Shown one piece after another: positions 13,601-28,600 of a DNA stretch of 64,000 nt (position 1 is its first letter; each line of letters begins with the position of its first letter). Location of the stretch: NCBI GenBank assembly GCA_963693285.1, contig OY848930.1, positions 1,550,001-1,614,000 on the forward strand, read 5' to 3'. Source of the DNA: Xestospongia muta (Eukaryota > Porifera > Demospongiae > Haplosclerida > Petrosiidae). The position numbers and the translations under genes are program-made. The notes beneath the pieces were generated by a model, which did not search any database, was not told the DNA's origin, and saw only the letters and a list, made by a program, of their open reading frames with translations.

Positions 13601-16600
13601 TGTTGTAGGAACCAGGAAATCATCATTTAGATAATCAATCTGTTGAGGAATTTGTCTTAGCTCTTAATCTTGGTCAAGAGCTCAAACTTCCGGTTGAAGC
13701 AGTTTTTGGTATTAAAGAGATGAGTTCATTGTTAGCATCTGGAGAGACTGTCCGTCCCTTCTGCCAGTTAAAGTAAGTTCGTACAGTTTATATCTTTAAT
13801 TTCATGTTTATATGTTCTAGTAATTTCTTGAAGAAGGTGGAACCAAATCTTCATGTAGCTGAAGACTTTTTTAAACATATTATTGTTCATCTTAGAGAAC
13901 CATACCGTCTTTGTTTAGAGCCTGCAACAAAGAAATTAGAGCACATCAGTACCTACGGCAATCTCCTTGGAGCTATACAAGAGGTGGCTAAGAAAACCAA
14001 GTTGTCATTAATATGATATATTGTTTGTATATAGGGTTTAACATTTTTAGACACCGTTTATGACATGTGGTTGGCTAAGAACTGGCAATATCCTTCCTTT
14101 GATGCTGAGATGCTGAAGTGGGTACAACTTCTTTTGGGTGCTGTTGATGTAACTACTGATAAGACGCCATCCTATTTGAAGGAGTTTATTTCTCAAATGA
14201 ATCATTCTGTTTGTTCACAGTATCATAAGGAGATTACACAACAGGTACATGTACATACCATAAGTAGTTTTGATTGTTTTGTTTAGGTTATTGCTGAGGT
14301 GCAGAAAAACTTCAATCGTCTGAGTATTCTCAAATTTTTCAGATTATTCAAGTCTTTTTATATCTGGCCATTGGAGGTGAACTTTTTAACTGTTAACTCT
14401 GTAACTTTTACTTACTAATAACACAGCATTGGACATAATATTGGTTGTGGAAGTGTTTTACATATTCTGTTATGGTATGCATTTTCATTGACAGGTTGCT
14501 AAACAATATTTGTTTAATTTCGGTCAAAAAATACCAGCTAGAACCAATGTTAATGACAAGCTAATTGTTGAGCTCATCACAGAGATTGTAGAAAGGTTAG
14601 TATAGATACCAATTGAGGAAGGGGTAGTTAAACTCTTAAGTAGTATGACATAAATCTTATGTTGTATTTTTATGTACAGATAGATTAGTATAGAAAAGTG
14701 TTAGCTAATTCTGAAGCAATTACAAAATTAATAGATGTGAACAAACACTGGCTTTAGACACAAGTGCTAATCTTTTGTGATAGGATTCCTCCACATCTGT
14801 CTTGTGTGCATTTGTATTAATACAGCTTGTGTGTCTTGATAAATCTCATTTAGTGTTAATTTTATCTTTGAAGCTAATAAATGATTTAATTGTTAAAGTT
14901 TGGCTGTCAAATAAATTAGCTTGAAATTATTTTAAAGGGAACCTTTATTTGACTGTATTCTTCATATGTTATGTATATAGATTTGCTGGAGCTGAGAACC
15001 ATACCTTTATATTTGAGTTCATCACTTATATGGGTGAGCATTATTTGATAGAGAGACGACCAAAAGAATTTGTATTTCATCTACTGAGTATGAACATTCC
15101 TGGATTGTTTGCTGTAGAGCCTAGTAAAAATGACCATGTTGCTCAAAGTGTGCCTGTTTGTTTCAAGACAATGCTGAGAGAATATATTCGGAGAAACAGA
15201 CTCACAAACTCAGTCATTGGTCATGTGACTGCTATATGGGTGAGTACATGTATATATTACTAGTATGTTGTTTGTGTTGAATTGAATGTTTTTAAATCTA
15301 TCCTTTTAGAAATCTATTTCTGAGATGAGTGAATTCCAATTGTTAGTCTTGTCTGTCTTGGAAAAGGTAATGTGGTGTTCAGTAGTGATTATATAGATCC
15401 TTCTCTTTAGGAGTTGATCCCAGAGTCACGTAACCTTCAAGCTCCTATTGAGGACTCCATCAAACCTATTTTAGATGACATTATTTATTTATTAAGCTAT
15501 GATGCTAGCTGGTTGGAAGAACTTACTGCTCACCACAAGTTTGCATTTGGTGTTGTATCTGTGTGCTGTAACTTGATTCCTGTTGCCAAGAGACTGGACT
15601 GGACATGGTCTTACAACCAAGTTGTTGAGAAATTAGGATCTATATACTCTTGCTATTGCAAAGCTAAAGGTCATTATATTTTCTATTGTCTGATGTACTG
15701 TACATGAAATATGTCTTGATATTCTACAACAGTAAATCATAGTGATTACTTCCACTCTCTTTATCCTCAGGTTTAGCTGGTAAAGACTGCTGGCTAAAGA
15801 CTGTTCCTGATGACATCTTAGCATGTTCTTCTGATGACATACAGACCTATTTCAAATGGATTGTTGAAATACAGCAAATATTAGCTGAGTGGAATAGAGA
15901 GTTCTCTGAGAAAACCCTTAATTATGATGACATTCAGCATTATAATCATATCTATATCAACCTTGATGACATAGGTCCAGCTCTTTGTGTCCCATTTCTT
16001 GTTGCTGATCCTGAAGTTGCTGAAGGAGGACATTCTGAGTATTTAAAACTATTTGAAAGACTCAACTGTCATTTGATTAAATATATTTCTGGCCATCCTG
16101 AGGCTTCATGGTAAGTGTATACTATAACAATATTTCAGTTTTTTTTTCTCCATAGGCTTCTTTTGCCCAGTTTACTAACGGAGTATGGGATTGAAATTCC
16201 AGAGAAAATTGCTGTTCCTCTTTCACAACAAGTTGTGTTTCCTGGAGAGAAGAATGAGGGTTATTTAGCTGTCACTTTCAGTGAAATATCTCCCTCAATT
16301 ACTGGAGCTTTTTGTCCAGGTCATGATGTTTCATTGAAAATCGCAAGTACTGTCACTCTTTGTCAACTGTTCAAACTTGTGCATGATTTAGACGAGCTTC
16401 TATCTCCTATCAAAGAGAACTTGGATCTTCTTATATATTTTTTTCTTCACAAGAGTGCTATATTTGATACTTACCTTCGATATCAGTTAAGAAAGCACAA
16501 TGGTCAAACCCAGGAATCTCCTCCATCAATGCAAACTGATGTCTCTCGTGCTTATACAATGTCTGGTGCCTTCATAAGCAGTATTCAAAGAAGCATTGAA

Positions 16601-19600
16601 CCATTTAAAGGTATATCCTGGGATATTATAGCAGTAGCTCTCAAGAAAACAAAAGAGCTACTTGTCAGTCTTGTTGAGGGTACTGCTCAGTATAGTGATG
16701 TTACAGCTGGTGGTAACTTACCACTTGAGAAAATGGATCTTGTTGTCGAGTTTAAAGTACTTGTTGATTATGCCCAATACTTGAATCACACAAGTAATGT
16801 CACTCTCTGTCAACTGTTCAATCTTGTTCGTGACTTATATGAGCTTTTATCTCCTATCCAAGAGAACACGTTGAGTATGCGCATTCCTGAATTGTTTGCT
16901 GTGGAGTCTAGTAAAAATGACCCTGCTGCTCAAGGACTTCCACTATATTTTAAGACAATGCTGAGAGAGTATATTCAGAGAAACAGACTTGCTAACTCAG
17001 TCATTGATTATTTTACTACTAAATGGGTGAGTATACTAGACTTGTACATTGTTGTATTTTGAACTGCCAATCCTTTTAGAAACCTATTTCTGAGATGAGT
17101 GAATTCCAATTGTTAGTCTTGTCTATCTTGGAAAAGGTAATGTTCTGTTCAGTAGTGATTATATAGATCCTTCTCTTTAGGAGTTGATCTGTATTATTCA
17201 AACTCCTATTAAGGACTCCATCAAACCTATTTTAGATGAGACAATAAATTTGTTAAGTTATAATGCTAACTGGTTAGAAGAACTTACTCCTCATAGGAAA
17301 TTTGTATTCCATTTTGTGTCTATGTGCTGCACCTCAATTCCTGTGGCTAAGAGACTGGACTGGACATTGTCTTACAACCAAATTGTTGTGAAACTAGGCT
17401 CTATTTTCTTATCATATTGCAAAAACAATGGTCATTATTTTTGTTGTATGAAAAATATATAATATGTAAACAATGTACTATTTGTATATATGTAGCAAAA
17501 CTGTAACATTATCAGTACCATTTTTTTATTATTAGATTTAACAAATGAAGATTGTTGGCTGCGAGCTATTCCTGATGATGTTATAGCATGTTCTTGTGAG
17601 GACATGGAGGTCTACTTTCAGTGGGTTGTTGACATACAGCAAATGCTAGCTGATTGGAAAAGACAGTTCTCTGAGAAGACCCTTAATTATGACAGTATTC
17701 AGCATTGTATTCACTTCTATGTCAACCTTGATAACATAGGAGCAGCTCTTTGTGTCCCATTTCTTGTTGCTGATCTTGAAATTGTTGAACAAGTACATTA
17801 TGAGTATTTGAAACTATTTGAAAGACTCAACTGTCATTTGATTAAATATATTTCTGGCCACCCTGAGGCTTCATGGTAAGTGCATATTACAACACTTTTC
17901 GGGAATTATTTTTTCTCCTTTTGCAGGCTTTTTTTGCCCAATTTGCTAATGGAATATGGGATTGAAATCCCAGAGAAAGTTGCTGTGCCCCTTTCACAGC
18001 AACTTGTTTTTCCTAGAGAGAGGATTGAGGGTTATTCAGCAGTCACTGTGAGTGATATTCCTCCCTCAGTAACTGGAGCTTTTTGTCCAGGTCATGATGT
18101 TTCATTGAAACTCGCAAGTAATGTCACCCTTTGTCAACTGTCCAAATTTGTGCATGACCTTGATGAGCTTCTATCTCCTATCCAAGAGAACTTAGATATT
18201 TTTATTTATTTTTTTCTTCGTAAGAGTGCTGTATTTCATACTTACCTTCAATATCAGTTAAGAAAGCACAATGGTCAAACCCAGGAATATCCTCTCTCAA
18301 TACAAGCTGCTGTCTCTCGTGTTCATACAATGTCTGGTGCCTTCTTAAACAACATTGGAAGAAACAGTGAACCATTCAAAGGTATATCATGGAAATGTTT
18401 AGCCGAAGTTCTTAAGAAAACAAAAGAACTGGTTGTCAAACTTGTTGAGGGTACTGCTCAATACAGCGATGTTACAGCTGGTGGTAACTTACCACTTGAG
18501 AAGATAGATCTTGATTTCGAGTTTAAAATACTTGTTGATTACAGTAGATGCTTATATAGTGGTGATGAAAACTATACTGGTTTGCATGGTATTCAATGTA
18601 TGCTTAAGCTGTTCCAATGTATGCTAAATGTGTATAGTATGTGTGAGCAGTATCACATAAAGGGATGCCTACAAGATGCTCATCTACAAGAGATCAAAGC
18701 AATAACTGATGATTTGCAACAAGTGACTTGTCAACTGACACTAAAAGATGCTTTTGACAAAATAGTATCAGCTCTTTGTTTGAAGAAACAGGGGCTTGGT
18801 TATGATCTTCAATGTCTGAGACTGTTTCCAGTAGTTGCTGATAGTGCTATTTTTTATCATTTCATCAAAGACAAACAATTCTATGGTGATGCAGGGCGGG
18901 AGGTGTTTCGACAGCAGTACGAATTGATAACAGCTCAGCTTCAACACGAGGAGTATAATGAAGTCGTCTTGAATCACCTTCTTGTAGCATTTCAAGTCAT
19001 TAGCCCATTTATGGATGTTGAACAGGATTTTGAAAGTCTTATGTCACAATTGAATGAGATGAGTATCACCACTGGTTGCCAGGAACTACAGACTGTGAAT
19101 AACAACATTCATTTGGTACGACTATGGTTTTCTAGAGCTGAGGAGGATACTCTGGAGATGGTACCTGCTGAACTCGAGGCTATCTTGGGTAGTGGAGAAT
19201 ATCAGTTTATTTTTGATAATACTTCTGATGGTGTCAAGGCTCAATTGTTTTTGGAGTATCAACCACCATCTGTCCTTCAGGCTATTACTCCTATACGACC
19301 TTCGCAACCACAAATTGATGTGTTGCCAGATGAAAGTTTGACAAGTCATTGTGATTCCTTTGATGATCCATCACGAGCCACACATTTTCCTGGTTCTCAT
19401 CGAGATAGCACTTCATCACCTCCTCCACCTCTTTACATTCAGCGATGGAATAGCGACCAAATTCGAGATTTTGAACACCGCATTGGTTTCTTAGATCCAG
19501 AGCAAGATTTGAGTCTAAATATTAATAAATTCCTCATGTTTAACCAAAATGCTTACAAACTTCTTGAGCTTTATCAACGTCTTAGAGACCTTGGTCATCC

Positions 19601-22600
19601 TTTCTACACAGAATTAGAACCACAGAGAAAACCCACAAAGCAAGATCAGACCAAGGTATATTATAACATTTACTGGTGTCATGTTATCCATCGAAAGTGA
19701 TTGTTGTTGATTATAGTGATGATTATTTGTGTCTGTTTCAGGAAGTTGCTGTTCCTTTTAGAGTATTACCATGTTCACTTAGTGAAAATGATGTCAAACA
19801 AAAGGTATTCATTAATTCATGTATGTATAATTCTATGTATCTAAAAACATAATTGTGTGTTCACTGTTTATCCTATACTATCTACTTGACTGATTTTTAT
19901 TTTTGTGTTGCATTGTTAAGGTTGAAGAAGCAGAGGAAGAACTTAAAGTGTGGAGTCTGGATGTTTCTGATTTACATAAACAGTATGACATGTTACTGTT
20001 CTTCAGTATTCCTAAATTACGTCATGTTCATAAGAAATTAGTTGATGGCCATGTGGATAATGTAGTAGCAGAAATTAGCTTCTTGTTCAAAAACAATTTT
20101 ATTGTCAGAGAAAAAGTAAAGGCAATTGTTGAGGTAAAAAATAACTGTCATAACATTTATTTCTTACTATTGTCAGCATACAAATATGTGAGGATTTAAA
20201 TGTTGTTACAAAAGACTTTTACATTTCTGATTTGCACATTTGTGACACATTCATTATATATTAAAAGAATTGTAGCAATTTTTGCAATTTGATGTTTGTT
20301 TTCTAGACTCTGCCAACACACATGAATTTCTCTTTCTCTCTCTCTCTCTTTCTCTGTAGTTGATTCTTCCTCAAATTAAGGTACAGGTTGAATCATGTGC
20401 TGCTCCAATGATAGTAGTTGTTTCATTTTTACACCAACTCTTTGTTGATCATGATATGTCTTGCTATGCTTTACAACCTCGCCATCCTTATCGCCAACTG
20501 CAGCGTACACTGTCTTCTCAATCTTCTACTGTGCTTCACTCTTGCCATGGACTTCCTCGTGTCCAGTTAATGTCTTTACTTATTAACTGTTATAATGGAG
20601 TCCCTGACTCATTCCAACTCTTTAGATGCCAACCTTCCACTTCAGAAGATGAACTGATGCTATTTTTGAATAGGGCTGTTCAATATTCTTTCCAGTATAT
20701 GGTAGTGGGTGTGGAGCAACTCGCATATCAGTTACAAGAGGTTAGTAATGATATCTGGTACTGTTGGTGCATACACCTCAAGAATGGCATGATTGTTTTA
20801 TTTTAATGACATTTCTCTTTACTAGTTATTGCTGCAGTTTCAATTAAAAGTCTGTCCTGCTGTATTGACTGATGGAGGGGAGGGAGCTTCTCTGCACTTT
20901 GTTGAAACAGGACCGTCTGTCTTGAGAGAGATGCCTTGGATTATAGTGAAGGATCACAAGGTTAGATATTGCAGTTGATATGTGAAGTACAAGTTACATG
21001 TCTGCTTTATTTATCCATATTTGGAAGTTTATTGTTGTTAAAGAACTGAGTAAACTTTTAAACATGGTGAAAATATCAAGTTTGGAAGTGTAGGAATCAT
21101 TTGAACTTTTTGTCTTAGAGTTCACCATCTTCTGAAATAATCTTAAATCTCTTATTAGGATGGTTTAGCATTAAATTTTGAACGAGCTAAGAAGATATGT
21201 CGTCAAGGACTAATGGCTTTTGAAGATTTCCAATGCATTACTCTTGTTTATGGACATGCTGGTGAGTTAGTGATTAGATTTTATGTACACATATGATTTC
21301 CACTAGGTGATGGCAAGTCTCATCTAATAAAGTCTCGTCTACGCTGTCGATTGTCTCATATGGTGCTTCAAATTCCAATCAATGAAGCTTTCACTCCATT
21401 GTCTGCTATCAAGAAACTACAGAACTTACCCATGGATACTAGGGGCTGTTGTATATACTTCAACTTCACTGTTTTACCTACCTCAGTAAGTACTATTCTT
21501 GTTTGTATTGATATGAGCTCCTTCTTCTCTTTAGAGTCCTAAAAGCCACCAAAAAGAAAAGAAGTTTTATGACAAACTGATGGAAGTGGTGAACTGGTTT
21601 TTCTTTGATCTTTTAATCCTTGGTTACGTTGAAGACCCAACTAGTGGTGAATCCTTTAGGTTACCTGGAGGTCTATCATGGACCATCTTTATTGAAGTAA
21701 GACAGATTATCAAACTGAAAGCATGTTAATGTAACGTTCATATTAATGTATAATTATCATCTTTAGTTCTAAGATTACTTCTGCCTGTTTATTAAAACTT
21801 ATTAAAAACAATGTTAACAAAATACATTTATCACAGAAAGGAAGGCTAAACCATATTAACTGTGTCTATACTACACACACCAAGTTTCTTTGTAATATGC
21901 CAGCTATCCATGAGCAAGATAGTGTATCTAAAATATGTCAACCTAATACCTTGTTATGGACATAATTATGTAATTTATATAAATGGAATAGTTATAAGGA
22001 AATTTTTTACTTCATTGTCTTGTTCAGGTTCCCTCACGGAATTTAGAGATGGAACCATCAGAGAGTTTAACACATTTCTTAGAGGATGTTCCTGCATTAG
22101 GTCTTGTTGCCAACAAGGAGTATGTAGAGCCAATGCGCCCTTATGTTGTTGATGACGATGTCCAATTGGTTTGTAAATACTTGAAAGCTTATGAGATTGG
22201 TGGTAAGAATGGCATTGACAAGCTCTACAAAGAAGGTATGTTAAAAACAATAATTGTCCAATAGATGTAAGATGTTATACTTAAATGCCATAAATTAGTT
22301 TTTGTTCTTTAGGTTTTCGTAAAGGCAAGCAAATTCTCATGATTAAGTTTAGTGAGGATCCAGAGCTGGAAACTGACGAATGCCATCGCCTCTTGGACAA
22401 ATATACTCCAGCTCACCTGAAGTGCAATAAGACAACCCAGAAATTGTTTGTCAGGTAAGTACTTGTATCATTGAATAAATGGATGAATGACATGGTTGGA
22501 TTGATGGATGAATGGATTGAAAGATATATCTGATAGATGCATGGGAAGGAAATAATTAATCAGACTAATAAGGACTATGATGTTATCATAAAGTGATGTA

Positions 22601-25600
22601 CTTGTAAATGAGTGTAACTATGTATGGAAAACATATAAATGAACTATTCCTTAGTTACATGAAACGTCGTTGTTATTTCCTGGACAATCTTCCTGCTTAT
22701 AAATACAACACTGGAGAAAGTAAAAAAATTCCAAGTATTGAGGCCAAGAAAATGGCTAACAATACATACCAGCTTGGTTTTACATTAATGAGTGGATTTT
22801 TAAAGGAAGTTGAACATTTTTTTAATCCTGATCTTCAAGCAGGCTGGTCTAGAAATCTTCACCTACAGGTATTATGACATATACAGAGTATAATTATCAA
22901 ATAATGATTGTCGTTTGTAGTTAATTTATGGTACAGTGGATGGTCAATCTAGTATTAGTCTCATTTCTCCAAGTGAAAATCTTCCAAAAGCTGAAGTAAT
23001 CGGTATTGCCTTACAATCTCACTCATTGATGTAAGTTTTAAATTGACATTTTCATGCTTTTTAGGATAATTTCATGTAAACTTGTACTTTTATTTATTTT
23101 CTGGTTTCTGCAGTAACAATCATTAAAACGTGTACATTCATAATGATAATTAGTTAAGACCTCTAATTACTATATAATGTCAACAATAAGTATTGAGTCA
23201 TTGTTGTGCAGTCTTGTTCTTTATATAATCAAAATTAAAGCCTGGTTATCTAACAATCTTTGACATTCTCTTTATGATATGTCAGGATTCTTTTTGTCAG
23301 AAATGTTTCTGATTACCTTTGGAAGAGGTTGAAACAGTGGGCTTCTGTTCCACTGAAGCATTTTTTTGTAAGTCATATGACTCTCATTTTTATACTCATT
23401 TCACTAAACTAATCACCAAAAGAGAACAAGTTTTAAAACTACCCAAATAAATATAGTGAATAACTGACTTAAATTGCCATGAAAGAATCAATTGATTTAA
23501 TTTTATGAAGTCTCTTGGGAACATTGAGCAAACCAATTAGAAACATCTTTTCCTCAAATTGCCATATCTACAGAGAGAACACTACTCAGAAATTGTTACA
23601 ATGTTTAATTGTTTGATAATAGTTGGCCTACTAACAACTAATAAAATCAATAAAACCCTCTACAGACATAATTATAAGGTCAAACCATTATAAAGGATGT
23701 ATAGGAAATTGGGTGCAAATTCAACACAATTATAAAGACAAGCATTGCAAGATATTGCTTCAATGATGTATTGTATACATCACTGTGTCTCTTTCACTTT
23801 GTTAATTATCCCTACCATGGATTGTTGAAATGATACACATCTCAAAGGTATTCCATGCAGGTTTTACCCTTAAATGGTTTGCTATAACCTTCAAAACAAG
23901 ACTTCCAAAAGTGAGTTCCTTGTCGAAAGTTTTTTTACTTTCATTAAATGGTTCTAATTTTCTTAATTATTAGTCATGGCTGTAGGGACAAAAGTAAATT
24001 CAGACTCAACAAATTTCTATAACAAATATGTAGAGCCAAATACAATGCAACTAAGTGTTAACTTAAGTATTGCTATAGAAAGGATTCAAGGAACACCACA
24101 AAGGGACTATTGAGCAAGCTATTTTAGTTTTTCTGCCAAATTGACAACAGGCTATTAAGGCCATCCCTACACTACTTATGTTTTTGAATGCAGTTTTTAA
24201 TGACACTCTACTATAGCTGTTATTTCAAATTAATTTTAAAATTATATCAGTAGTGTATGTTTTAAAAACGATTAATGTAGAAGGGTAAAGTTACATTTGA
24301 TAACAACCTTTTTTTAGGGAGATGCACTCTAGAGAGCAGTTAGATGACTATTTGTCTTGTGCTCTCACTGTACCATTGGACAATAATGGACGTTTAAGTA
24401 TCATTGATGAATCAGCCTATGTTCTCACTCTTGACTACACACTAAAGATGTTGAATATTCATGAGCGCTGTGAGTGTGGTATGCCTGTTATAATAGAGGG
24501 AGGGACTGGTGTAGGAAAAACTGCACTAGTAGAAGTTCTCTCAAAACTTTGGAACTGTGCTCATATGGCTTACTGGCATAAAACTCGTGATAATATTCTG
24601 GAGTTCATGCAAAAGAATATCAATGGTTAGTGAATATGCAAAGTGTGTATCACTAAGCCCAAAAAACAACCTAAAAAAGCAAAAATGTTTTTTTGAACAT
24701 CCATCAAATCTAAAAGTGGCATCAAAAACACTTTAAACAAAACCAAAGTATGAATGACAATATGAACATTCTACATACTATTTGTATACTAGGAAATGTT
24801 TTTGGAGTAATATTTTCATGAATTTCATGAACATAGCCTTTTGTGAAAATATAATCTGTCAAATTCCTGTTTAACAGGCATGGTATTTATATAGTTATAT
24901 AAAGGACAAAATTGCAATACTTCTATAATTATTGTGATAAAAAAGTATTATGCTATTGATTAGTGGCTACCATGTATTCATACTGTCATTTCTACTTTGG
25001 TCTTGCAGCTCTTGCTTGAGATGTTTTACCATTATCCCTAAACATAATGAATTTTTAAAATGTTTATGTACTTGCAACTGTTCTGAATTGCTTGCAACTG
25101 CAAAAGGACATCATTACAAACTTACCTACACTATGTTATAGCAGTATAGAATGATTAATAATCATTGCATGGATAAGTCATTTTCAGATATATGCAAAAT
25201 CTCAATGAGCCTCCAAATAAAGGACATTAGGCTAGTGTATGAGAACATAACATAGCATCTTTGGTTTAATAATGTTCCTGGCCCTAGCCCCACATTTCCC
25301 AATTGTGGTGTGCATATATATGCCAAAATTGGGACATTCTGCTCAAATTATAATTGGTAATCTGGAATTTAGAATGGCAATGCTAGAGCCATAAGCAACC
25401 ACAAGTCAGTTTAAATATGCTGCTTAAATTAGTAAAGTCTTTAGGTTTGTTTCTTTCAAGTCTATTAATTTTTAGTAGTATTATGAATCATAGGCAGATG
25501 ATAATGCTATACAAATTTCTTAGAAAGTGTAGCTTGTAATTATAAATCAATTGCATGCTCAGTTATACTATATAGAACAGTTATGCTAATTATATAATGA

Positions 25601-28600
25601 ATTGTCACATTTCTTTGCTCACAAAATGATTGCAATAAAAATTACCTTCTATCTTTAGTTTTGAAAATGGAGATTAGTTGGCCACAATTGCAATTTTGTA
25701 GTGGAAAAAATGCCATTGCATTAATCTTTTATATCATGGATATATTATATATGATTAAAATATGATGCTTTTAAAAAGTGTACAGAAAAGCATTCTATGA
25801 GTACCAGGGAAAAAGTAATGCAATTTAGGTTCATAGAGAGCTTCCTGCCTTACAAAAATTTAGAAATGAAACAGGTTTTAATATGTTGAAGGACCTTCAC
25901 TGTGTTTTTTCCAGTTCAACTGGGTTTTTTCTCTGGTGTGTTATGTCTAAACTTACTGAGGTGATTTTTGTAAATCATGTTATATAGGTCAATAAAGTGA
26001 CATTGAAACTTTTCCTTTATCACATCATATTCTTTTTATTCTCAGCTAAAATCCTAAATGAAATAAGATTTGTCTGACTCATCATCACTGGTGTAAACCT
26101 GTGGGACCTGAAATAGTAACCAAGAGGAGGATAAAAAGATAAATACACATGTATCATGGGTTCATATTAAGTACTCCAACCAAAACGTCTTTGCTTCAAA
26201 AAACCTAGAAAAATAATCTTAGTGGATTAAGTGATTCTGGAGACTCTGGCTAGTCTCTGGATCATAGGGAAAAAAGCAAAAGTATCACTTCATCACATTT
26301 CCTCCTCCTTCATGTGGACAGTACAACTGTCCAAGATCTGGTTTTTGGGAGAAGTCATCTGGATTCCTATTCTCTTTTCCTTTTTGATACTGAACTTGGA
26401 ACTTCAAAATCTGCAGATACAGACTCCATCGAGCCAATCTAGCATTGAGTTTGCATACAGTCAAACCAATATAAGATATGATGATCTGTCTATAGAATAA
26501 ACTCATTTACCAAAAGATAGATATTTAATGTCTTAATAGCCCACACAATGGCTAAACATTCGTTTTCAACAATTGAATAAGGTTCTTCCCTCAGAAGTAG
26601 TTTTTGGCTAATGTAGACAACTGATTGCTTCTCCCCATTGTGACTTAGCATTGCTTCAGTTCTTCCATTTGAGGCTTCCAACTGTAAGATATTTGCTTGC
26701 TATGATTAGGACTTTGTAGCACAGACTCTGAGCATAATACTTCAGCCTATTAATGATCTTTCACACTTGTCTGTCTAAATAATATTCAAGACCATCTTCT
26801 TAGTTAAACCAGAAAATAAGGCAAAAATACTTGTAAAGTTTGCAATAAACTTTTGATAATATCTTACCAATCCAGAAAAAAATATATGAGTTGTTAGTAG
26901 GTACTGGATAATTCTTCATGGCTTGTACTTTGGTTAATTCATATTGCATCCATCCTTCACCAGTTGTGAGACCTCTTTTCTCTTTCTTGACCTATAGTAT
27001 AGTTGTCTATCCACACTACTGCCACCACTTTTGACTGAAGATAGCTTTCTCTCTTATATCCATATTTACAAACTCTGTGTCATATTTGCTACCAGCTGCT
27101 CCTGTATCCCATTTCTGCTAATGCTCTTGCATCTTCTTAGCTCCATCTGTCACTTACTAAACAAATTAGTGATGTAGAAACTTAGAAAAAAGATTTCTAA
27201 AGTAAGCCAAGCAGAAATCAAATGTGATTCAAGCCTAATGATGTTTATATCTACGCAGGCAAGACATGCCAATAACATGTTACAATGTGTATGAATCGAC
27301 ATAAATGTATTTAGGTAAATTGCATTATGTGGTAAAAATATTGTGATGTAAACATAAATCTTAGGTGTGACAATCCATTTTTCACTAAAAGTAAATGCTA
27401 TTTTGAGGTAAATTTTCAATACTTTTTACCAATGGACTACATAGTATTCTCCATAGTAATTATTTAACTAAGGTATGGATAATGTGTACTGGTTGCACGC
27501 TTGTTCTGTAGGATGTAATTATGTGTGTTCTCTTTTCTAAATTAGATCTATTGGAACAGTCCCCTAGCCATGAAGCTGCTTGTCTTGAAGTTATCAGTAA
27601 CCTTTCTTTAGGGGAAGGGTTCACTGAAGTAGATCTTCAGATGATCACTAAGTTACCAGACAAATGTAGTCCATCAGCTCAGTTTCACTCTATTCTTTTA
27701 GAGGAGATATTAAAACTCAAAGATGATCCTGTACTTTCTTTACTACAGCAGCCAGAAACTGAGTCCAAGAAAAGCTTTAATTTCTTGTTCCGTGCAGCAC
27801 AATATCATGATAATGCCAAGGTTTGTATTTATTATGATAACATACAATTAAACACGAATGCCACCAAAACCTATCACTATGATGTAATAATTTGTTTTAA
27901 ATTACTGGAAACCTTGTTGAGAGAACATTCAATAACCCATATAACAACACTTTAATTTTATTGTGGTACTATTTGTGTAGAAAGTGGTCTAAAATAAATC
28001 CTATATGTGTTGTTTTTCCATATAATTAGTTCTGTGACACTGTCAGGTAGGCAACAGCACTGTTTATGTAGGGATGACACATAGTTCTTTCTTCTTTGAT
28101 TAAGCCCACAATAACTAAAAGGCTTTTAGGCTTCTTTTTTACATTAGACTTTACATGAGGTATTCTCTTTTAGAAGTTTTATTTCAAATGCTTTAATGAA
28201 TGAAATTAGTGATTTTGCAAAGCTTGATAATAACATCTCCTGGAAATATCATTCTATTTTCATCGAATTAATTTTACAACTTTGCAGTTAAATTAGCTAC
28301 TTCTAGCATGATTACATACCAATTCATAAATCATGCTTTCTGAACCTATATCTATCATATTTTGTACACTTTTATTCTGCTTGAATAATACATATACACA
28401 TACACACATACATAATTATACATAATTATATATCATATACTGTACAAATTCATTGTTAGTCTTACTGCCTAAATAGTCAGGCAGACTATGTATGTACATA
28501 CATATGCATATGCATGATCATAAAATTTTATATATTTTATTGACATGTAAACCCTAGATAATTAATAGTTTAAGCAAAAATTACATAAACAAGTAGATGA

